37,713 bases of DNA from NCBI GenBank assembly GCA_946612625.1, contig CAMOEW010000013.1:1-37713 (forward strand). The letters run 5' to 3'. The DNA is from an uncultured Prevotella sp. (GTDB lineage Bacteria > Bacteroidota > Bacteroidia > Bacteroidales > Bacteroidaceae). Below the pieces are notes generated by a model. That model was not told the origin of the DNA, ran no database searches, and was given only the letters and a program-made list of their open reading frames with translations. The position numbers and the translations under genes are program-made. Position 1 is the first letter of the stretch, and each line of letters opens with the position of its first letter. Below are positions 33,124 to 37,713 of this stretch, piece after piece.

Positions 33124-34524
33124 TCAATCTTTCATATCATATACTACCTTCATCAGCTTCTTGCCGAGTTCGTCGGCAGCGGCCATCGTCGAAGCCTCTG
33201 AATAGACGCGGATAATGGGTTCGGTATTCGACTTGCGCAGATGAACCCATCGGTCGGGGAAGTCGATCTTCACACCGTCGATATCGTTCACCGTTGCACT
33301 GCTGTCGCCTTCAAACATCTTCTTTACCTTGTTTAATATAGCGTCCACGTCGGTGCCTGGTGTAAGGTCGATACGGTTCTTTGCTATCTGGTAGTTGGGG
33401 AACATACCACGCAACTCGCTCACCCTACAGCCCTTATGTGCCAGCGACGAGAGGAACAATGCGATTCCCACGAGTGCGTCGCGGCCGTAATGACTTTCAG
33501 GATATATCACTCCTCCATTACCTTCACCACCGATAATAGCACCCACTTCTTTCATCTTCGTCGTAACATTCACCTCGCCCACGGCAGCAGCGAAATATTT
33601 GCCGCCATGCCTTTCGGTCACATCGCGAAGCGCACGTGTAGAAGAGAGATTGCTCACGGTGACAGGTTGGGTTGCCGAATCTTCACTGAGCACATAGTCG
33701 GCGACACTTACGAGAGTGTATTCCTCGCCGAACATCGTACCGTCTTCACAGATGAATGCCAGGCGGTCAACATCGGGGTCAACAACAATGCCCAAGTCGT
33801 AGCTTCCGGTTTTCATCTCATCCATGATACCGCTGAGGTTCTTCTCCAACGGCTCGGGATTGTGGGCGAAGTCACCTGTAGGAGTGCCATTGAGGAATCT
33901 GTACTCCACTCCGAGGCGGTCGAGCAGTTTAGGCAGTATGATGCCGCCCACACTGTTGATGGAATCTACACACACCTTGAAGTGTGCCTTGCGGATTGCT
34001 TCCACATCTACGAGACGCAGGTCGAGCACCGAGTTTACATGGCGTTCGTCGAAAGAATCGTCCCTGATGTATTTGCCGAGAGTATCTACCTCGGCATAGT
34101 TGAAGTCTTCCTTCGCTGCAATCTCCAGCACTTCGGCACCATCGACGGCCGTAAGGAATTCGCCTTCGCTATTGAGCAGCTTTAGCGCGTTCCATTGTCT
34201 GGGATTGTGCGATGCCGTGATGATGATACCTCCGTCGGCTCCGCTCATGCGCACTGCCAGCTCGGTGGTTGGCGTGGTGGCAAGCCCGATGTCGATAACG
34301 TCGTAGCCTGTTCCCATGAGCGTGCCGCAGACAACGCTGCGCACCATCTCACCGCTGATGCGTGCATCGCGTCCTACGACAATCTTGTTTGACTTCACTC
34401 CCTGCTTGCGTATAAACGTAGCATACGCTGTGGTGAACTTTACTATATCCAGCGGATTGAGTGTGTCACCTGTAGGTCCTCCGATAGTACCACGGATTCC
34501 CGAAATAGATTTTATCAGTGTCAT
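33124..34524 (-). CDS. glmM: Phosphoglucosamine mutase-like enzyme (alpha-D-phosphohexomutase)
   Basis: A 466-residue cytoplasmic enzyme, normal length for the family. It has the catalytic serine motif TASHNP (Ser105), the metal loop DPDVDRL, the sugar-binding loop GEGNGGVIYPE and the phosphate loop SNTEPIIRVYSE. GlmM converts glucosamine-6-phosphate to the 1-phosphate for peptidoglycan and lipopolysaccharide precursors. A phosphomannomutase or phosphoglucomutase cannot be excluded from motifs alone; the GEGNGG loop favours glucosamine, with moderate certainty. It is 50 bases after the DUF4827 gene and 6 before GH43. A housekeeping gene leading a glycosidase cluster is unusual, and implies shared transcription unless a promoter lies inside the gene. 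Confidence 0.8.
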   Translation of the reverse strand: MTLIKSISGIRGTIGGPTGDTLNPLDIVKFTTAYATFIRKQGVKSNKIVVGRDARISGEMVRSVVCGTLMGTGYDVIDIGLATTPTTELAVRMSGADGGIIITASHNPRQWNALKLLNSEGEFLTAVDGAEVLEIAAKEDFNYAEVDTLGKYIRDDSFDERHVNSVLDLRLVDVEAIRKAHFKVCVDSINSVGGIILPKLLDRLGVEYRFLNGTPTGDFAHNPEPLEKNLSGIMDEMKTGSYDLGIVVDPDVDRLAFICEDGTMFGEEYTLVSVADYVLSEDSATQPVTVSNLSSTRALRDVTERHGGKYFAAAVGEVNVTTKMKEVGAIIGGEGNGGVIYPESHYGRDALVGIALFLSSLAHKGCRVSELRGMFPNYQIAKNRIDLTPGTDVDAILNKVKKMFEGDSSATVNDIDGVKIDFPDRWVHLRKSNTEPIIRVYSEASTMAAADELGKKLMKVVYDMKD

Positions 34525-34574
34525 ATTTGTAAATTATCGATTATCAGTTATACAATAGTCGGCAACGCTGCCGT

Positions 34575-35231
34575 TTACGCCCCTCTCTCGTAGCTGATGA
34601 TGTAGAAGCACGGATACACGCTTGCCGACGCACTTGTCTGGCCCTGAGTGTGCGGTACAATCAACTTCACGCGTGCCACGCCTTCCGGACTGGTGTGGCG
34701 CCCAAGGTTGATATAAGGCAGCGGCACGAGCCATCCTGGCGGAACACTTGTTGTGTTATATGTGGAATACATACTGTTGCCCTGCGGTATAGACACATCG
34801 CCCTCTACGAACGAGGCATTGTAGCTGCTCTGGTTGCGGCTCACGGTCATTTTGTCGTAATAGCGGCTGTCGTACATGTTAGTGCTCAGCACAATCTTTG
34901 CCTGAATGTTATACTCCAGATAGCGCACCAGGATGTTTGCTGTCTCGCCGTCTTTCAGAGGCACGCTGTCGCCCTTGTTTACTATCTGCATATACACTCC
35001 CGATTTCGTCATATACACATACTGGTTCCGCTTTGCGTCTGTCATGTTCCCTTGAAGCGCAAACTGCGCCTCGTCTATTACCACGATAGCCGAGTCGAGG
35101 ATGAACTGGTCGATGGCTGCACGCTCCTGTTCCTTTTTTTCACCGTATGTTTCTCCTTGCTTGCATGCGGCTAAAGCTGTCACAAAGGCTGTTACCAATA
35201 GGATGAATGTCGTTTTCTTCATTTTCTTCAT
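34575..35231 (-). CDS. DUF4827 lipoprotein
   Basis: A 218-residue lipoprotein of the Bacteroidales DUF4827 family. Its signal ends ALAAC, with the lipidated Cys at about residue 23. It has an acidic helical start (GEKKEQERAAIDQFI) and then an FKBP-like beta-rich body (YVYMTKSGVYMQIVNKG, ANILVRYLEYNI, VKLIVPHTQG), ending FYIISYERGA. No catalytic residues for a prolyl isomerase are obvious. In-frame ATGs exist at 35252, 35246, 35231 and 35222; the first two fall at or before the predicted transcript start downstream of the -7 element at 35257-35264, so I chose 35231. It lies between the DHH phosphoesterase gene and glmM, an order I recall as common in Bacteroidales. Function unknown. Confidence 0.75.
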   Translation of the reverse strand: MKKMKKTTFILLVTAFVTALAACKQGETYGEKKEQERAAIDQFILDSAIVVIDEAQFALQGNMTDAKRNQYVYMTKSGVYMQIVNKGDSVPLKDGETANILVRYLEYNIQAKIVLSTNMYDSRYYDKMTVSRNQSSYNASFVEGDVSIPQGNSMYSTYNTTSVPPGWLVPLPYINLGRHTSPEGVARVKLIVPHTQGQTSASASVYPCFYIISYERGA

Positions 35232-35256
35232 TATCTTTTTATGCATGTTCAAGCTG

Positions 35257-35264
35257 CAAAGTTA
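35257..35264 (-). promoter_or_regulatory. -7 promoter element of the DUF4827-glmM-GH operon
   Basis: On the minus strand this reads TAACTTTG, matching TAnnTTTG. It lies about 26 bases upstream of the chosen DUF4827 start and downstream of the DHH gene's stop. No ideal -33 TTG is found; a TTG 22 bases upstream is slightly too far. Confidence 0.5.
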
Positions 35265-35296
35265 CAAATAAAAGCGCAATAAACGGCAATATTAGG

Positions 35297-36331
35297 CTAC
35301 TTTAACTCATCTTCGTAGAAATCAATAGCTTTCCTTACCACCTCTACAGCTTCGTCCATCGAGCAGTTGAGCCTTCCTCCCGATGCGTTTAAATGTCCGC
35401 CACCGTTGAAGAACCGCTGTGCCATGGCAGTACAGGAGAAGTTGTCAACCGAGCGCAGGCTTACCCATATCAGGTTTTCCTTCTCTGTATCTTCACGCAA
35501 CGAAATGCTCAGTTTCAGTCCTTTGATCTGCTGTGGGATATTTACGAGGCCCTCGGCGTCGCCCTTAATGTAATGGAATCGTCGCATATCGTCGCGAGTA
35601 AGCGTGAAATATGCCGCATGTCGCTTCTCGTCAACCACGAGTTTCTCATACATCACATAGCCCATCAGACGCATACGGTCGGTGGAATAGTTGTTATACA
35701 CGTTACGGTATATCTTGTCCTTGTCGATATGCTTCGTCAACAGCTGCGAGATGATGAAATATATCTCCGGCTGCGACGAGTTGAAGGTGAATCCGCCGGT
35801 GTCAGTCATCATTCCGCAATATATGGGAACGGCAAAATGCTTGCCCATCGCCTCGAATGCCCCTGCCTGCCATACAATCCTGAACACGAGTTCGCTCGTA
35901 GAACTCATCTCGGGATGAGAGATGCAGAGCACGGTATCGACATCTGGCGAGGGATGGTGGTCTATCATCACCTTCTTTGCCGGCGACGACACGAGCACTT
36001 GCTCCATGTCTCTTACTCTGCTGCTCGTATTGAAGTCGAGACAGAAGATGAGATCGGCAGTCTTCATCATCAGTTCTACCGTTTCCTTGCGACGGTCGTA
36101 GCGCACTATCTTCTCGTTGTTCGGAAGCCATGTAAGGAAGTCGGGATACTGGTCGGGCACTACGACCACAGGATCTTTGCCTTTACAGCGCAGATATTCC
36201 GCCCATCCGAGACATGAGCCTATGGCATCGCCATCGGGACTGACATGTCCTACCACCAGAATGCTTTGTGCAGAAGAAATCAGTTGGCTCAACTGGGCCA
36301 ACTGATTCTCACTCAATACGTTGATATTCAT
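35297..36331 (-). CDS. DHH/DHHA1 phosphoesterase (NrnA-like)
   Basis: A 344-residue cytoplasmic phosphoesterase. The DHH domain has HVSPDGDAIGS (His29, Asp33, Asp35), LDFNTSSR and the signature DHHPSPD (Asp124-His126). The DHHA1 domain has the RNA-binding NGGGHLNASGG near the C-terminus. Together these fit NrnA-type oligoribonuclease/pAp phosphatase, which degrades very short RNAs or 3'-phosphoadenosine phosphate. The family also includes c-di-AMP phosphodiesterases (which carry extra GGDEF/PAS parts not seen here). It starts 3 bases after the nucleotidyltransferase stop, so the two are one transcript from the promoter at 37314-37345. Confidence 0.9.
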   Translation of the reverse strand: MNINVLSENQLAQLSQLISSAQSILVVGHVSPDGDAIGSCLGWAEYLRCKGKDPVVVVPDQYPDFLTWLPNNEKIVRYDRRKETVELMMKTADLIFCLDFNTSSRVRDMEQVLVSSPAKKVMIDHHPSPDVDTVLCISHPEMSSTSELVFRIVWQAGAFEAMGKHFAVPIYCGMMTDTGGFTFNSSQPEIYFIISQLLTKHIDKDKIYRNVYNNYSTDRMRLMGYVMYEKLVVDEKRHAAYFTLTRDDMRRFHYIKGDAEGLVNIPQQIKGLKLSISLREDTEKENLIWVSLRSVDNFSCTAMAQRFFNGGGHLNASGGRLNCSMDEAVEVVRKAIDFYEDELK

Positions 36332-36334
36332 CCC

Positions 36335-37276
36335 TTAGAACAGCTTGTTAGGATATACGCCCTCGTCAATAAGCTTCTGAATACGCTCCACGGTCCCTTC
36401 ACGGTCGGCAGCATAGGTTACGCCGAACCACTTCGACGTGGTGTCGAGCACCTTCACTGATGCGGTCTTCTCATTAATCAGCTTGTTGACCATCAGCGGT
36501 ATGAAGAACTCAGCCTTCAGGTTCTCCATATTCTTCGGGTCGGAGAGGAATTCCTTGAAGTAAGCTTCAGAGTGCTCAAAATAGTCGGGAGTGAATCCCC
36601 ACATATTCATAGACACAGGGGTTTTCTCATCCACTGCCACCCACTGTCCGTTCTCGTCCTTGTAGCGAATCTCCTCTGCTGCGTTGCCCATATTACTGCC
36701 GTCCTCAGCGCAGCGCACAATCTCGGTACGCTCAACCACGGTAGTCAGGTGATCCTCACTGTCCTTCGAGCAGATGCCACGGGCCACGGTACCATTCTCA
36801 CTGAGGGTGTTGCCTACACGGAAGCCAACCATGGCATACTGATTCTTGGCTCCCTCGGGAAGTTCAGCGAGGAACTTACCAATCACCATGAAGGCATCAC
36901 GGTTGTAGAAATCGTCACAGTTAATCACACAGAAAGGTTCTTTGATAATATCCTTTCCCATAAGCACGGCATGATTGGTACCCCAAGGCTTTTGGCGTCC
37001 TTCGGGAACGCTGAATCCCTCAGGCAGGGCGTCGAGAGCCTGGAAGCAGAGTTCGCATGGCACGTGCCCTTCATACTTTGCGAGAATCTGGTTGCGGAAC
37101 TGCTCCTCAAAATCCTTGCGTATAACCCATACAATTTTTCCGAAGCCGGCCTGTATAGCATCATATATACTGTAGTCCATGATTGTCTCGCCGTTTGGCC
37201 CCAGACCGTCAAGTTGTTTCAGACCTCCGTAGCGGCTACCCATTCCGGCAGCAAGAAGAAATAAAGTTGGTTTCAT
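36335..37276 (-). CDS. Nucleotidyltransferase family protein (sugar-NTP transferase fold)
   Basis: A 313-residue cytoplasmic protein. It opens with the nucleotide-binding motif LLAAGMGSRYGGLKQLDGLG, and continues with ETIMDYSIYDA, KPWGTNHAVLMGKD and INCDDFYNRDAF (metal-binding Asp pair), as in the NTP_transferase family (GlmU/RfbA-like). The C-terminal third (NLKAEFFIPLMVNKLI, then DTTSKWFGVTYAADRE) lacks a left-handed helix acetyltransferase part. It likely forms an NDP-sugar or related nucleotide; the sugar is unknown. Proximity to glmM would be compatible with a sugar-nucleotide role, though the DHH phosphoesterase lies between. It starts from its own promoter and shares a transcript with the DHH gene. 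Confidence 0.85.
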   Translation of the reverse strand: MKPTLFLLAAGMGSRYGGLKQLDGLGPNGETIMDYSIYDAIQAGFGKIVWVIRKDFEEQFRNQILAKYEGHVPCELCFQALDALPEGFSVPEGRQKPWGTNHAVLMGKDIIKEPFCVINCDDFYNRDAFMVIGKFLAELPEGAKNQYAMVGFRVGNTLSENGTVARGICSKDSEDHLTTVVERTEIVRCAEDGSNMGNAAEEIRYKDENGQWVAVDEKTPVSMNMWGFTPDYFEHSEAYFKEFLSDPKNMENLKAEFFIPLMVNKLINEKTASVKVLDTTSKWFGVTYAADREGTVERIQKLIDEGVYPNKLF

Positions 37277-37313
37277 GTTTGTTTGTTTTAATTAATAAAC
37301 TTCAATCTGTGTG

Positions 37314-37345
37314 CAAAAGTAATAAAATACTGTGAAACAGCCAAA
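37314..37345 (-). promoter_or_regulatory. Bacteroidetes promoter of the nucleotidyltransferase-DHH transcript
   Basis: Read on the minus strand: TTTG (37345-37342), 20 bases, then TACTTTTG (37321-37314). The transcript should start near 37307, about 31 bases before the ATG at 37276. Confidence 0.75.
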
Positions 37346-37633
37346 GATTTTCATCAAAATCTGTCAGATTGTCTTACAAATAAAATGTTTGCGCGCGCGT
37401 ACGACTGAAAATGTACAAATCCTGTTGTCAGGAGCGAAAGGATTCCTGTACCTTTCTCCCTGTTTGCAGGCTTCTTTCTCCCTTTTGCAAGGCTTGTTCT
37501 TTTTTCGTAGGCCTACGTCCTCTCCCACCCCGTGCCGTTCTCTTTCCGCAAGAGACTGCTATCTTCCGCAGCGCAAAGGGTTAAAAATAACTTAAACAGC
37601 TGCCTGATTCTATGATATTCGGATATTATTTCG
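37346..37633. other. Pyrimidine-rich intergenic spacer with palindrome and CG run
   Basis: No gene is supported between the two diverging promoters. The segment holds an alternating purine-pyrimidine run (TGCGCGCGCGTACG, 37390-37403), a perfect 12-bp palindrome CGTAGGCCTACG (37506-37517), and strong C/T bias on the plus strand from 37440 to 37570. A possible 87-residue frame at 37332-37595 overlaps the minus-strand promoter and reads as low-complexity; I do not call it a gene. Confidence 0.6.
37453..37497 (+). repeat. Two imperfect tandem pyrimidine-rich copies of about 22 bp
   Basis: Copies at 37453-37474 and 37475-37497 share TTTCTCCC, then TTTGCA or TTTTGCAA, then GGCTT. They differ at a few positions and by one base in length. 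The role is unknown. Confidence 0.5.
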
Positions 37634-37641
37634 TAAATTTG
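37634..37641 (+). promoter_or_regulatory. -7 promoter element for a rightward transcript at the window edge
   Basis: TAAATTTG matches TAnnTTTG. No TTG is present at the proper -33 distance. It is followed at once by a GC-rich segment able to fold, so it may drive a structured RNA or leader. Confidence 0.45.
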
Positions 37642-37650
37642 CACCTGCAT

Positions 37651-37713
37651 CTGCCCCATGCGGCTGGGATGTCATCTGAGGGTGACGGAGCCGGTGGGCG
37701 GAGCACTACATAT
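37651..37713 (+). other. Truncated structured RNA or leader (possible ncRNA or riboswitch)
   Basis: The GC-rich segment after the -7 element folds into three stacked stems: GTCATC/GGTGAC (37671-37676 with 37681-37686, loop TGAG), CGGCT/AGCCG (37661-37665 with 37689-37693) and CTGCCC/GGGCGG (37651-37656 with 37696-37701, one G-U pair). The surrounding DNA is AT-rich, which makes this stand out. The window ends inside it or shortly after, and I do not recognise a known RNA family. A coding leader cannot be excluded. Confidence 0.4.

Noticed and set aside
33436..34185. Long plus-strand frames at 33436-34185, 35393-36217 and 36572-37264
   Set aside because: Each is antisense to a well-supported enzyme gene (mutase, DHH phosphoesterase, nucleotidyltransferase) and lacks any motif.
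34525..34574. A separate promoter directly before glmM
   Set aside because: No TAnnTTTG element was found on the minus strand in this gap; the nearest is upstream of DUF4827.
37332..37595. An 87-residue open frame on the plus strand
   Set aside because: It overlaps the minus-strand promoter at 37314-37345, has low-complexity composition, and no start signal.

Overview
The window looks like chromosomal DNA of a Bacteroidales bacterium, most likely Prevotella or a close relative. Support comes from Bacteroidetes-type promoters (TTG or TTTG, 19-20 bases, TAnnTTTG), Bacteroidetes lipoprotein signals, BACON domains, type IX secretion-like C-terminal domains, a DUF4827 lipoprotein, and GH35/GH43/GH106 glycosidases. 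The genus is an inference; the phylum is well supported. No rRNA, tRNA, insertion sequence, phage gene or CRISPR array was seen.

Layout. Positions 1-3233 (+) carry the tail of an unknown gene, a polyferredoxin-like membrane protein, a rhodanese/metallo-beta-lactamase lipoprotein and a NUDIX-HAD fusion. A low-molecular-weight phosphatase (3235-3693, -) converges on them. Next comes a short AT-rich region with three 25-bp dyad repeats in front of a promoter and an AraC-type regulator (3983-4525). A surface-protein block follows (4567-10142): a DUF2490 outer-membrane protein, three tandem beta-helix proteins of the Cthe_2159-like carbohydrate-binding family, and a tiny protein with a type IX-type C-terminus. 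A LytS-type histidine kinase (10165-11370) and a perfect 12-bp terminator hairpin end this part.

A new promoter at 11471-11500 starts an eight-gene run of closely spaced or overlapping genes (11554-20629): LPP20-like protein, free-standing CHASE2 membrane protein, FecR-like small protein, transglutaminase-like protein, PEGA/outer-membrane barrel protein, BACON lipoprotein, large LPP20-type protein, and a LytTR response regulator. A DsbD-type reductase and a GH35 beta-galactosidase continue on the same strand to 25005. The kinase and the LytTR regulator may be a split two-component pair. A 9-12-9 direct repeat shaped like a LytTR site lies just upstream of the promoter of the second beta-helix gene. 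I consider this envelope-sensing block the best candidate for an undescribed system.

Positions 24995-37276 are all on the minus strand: a nucleotidyltransferase and a DHH phosphoesterase, then (from an internal promoter) DUF4827, a phosphoglucosamine mutase-like enzyme, GH43, S9 peptidase and GH106. The glycosidases suggest breakdown of pectin or arabinogalactan side chains, but there is no SusC/SusD pair in the window. The last 390 bases hold two diverging promoters around a pyrimidine-rich spacer, and the window ends inside what looks like a structured transcript.
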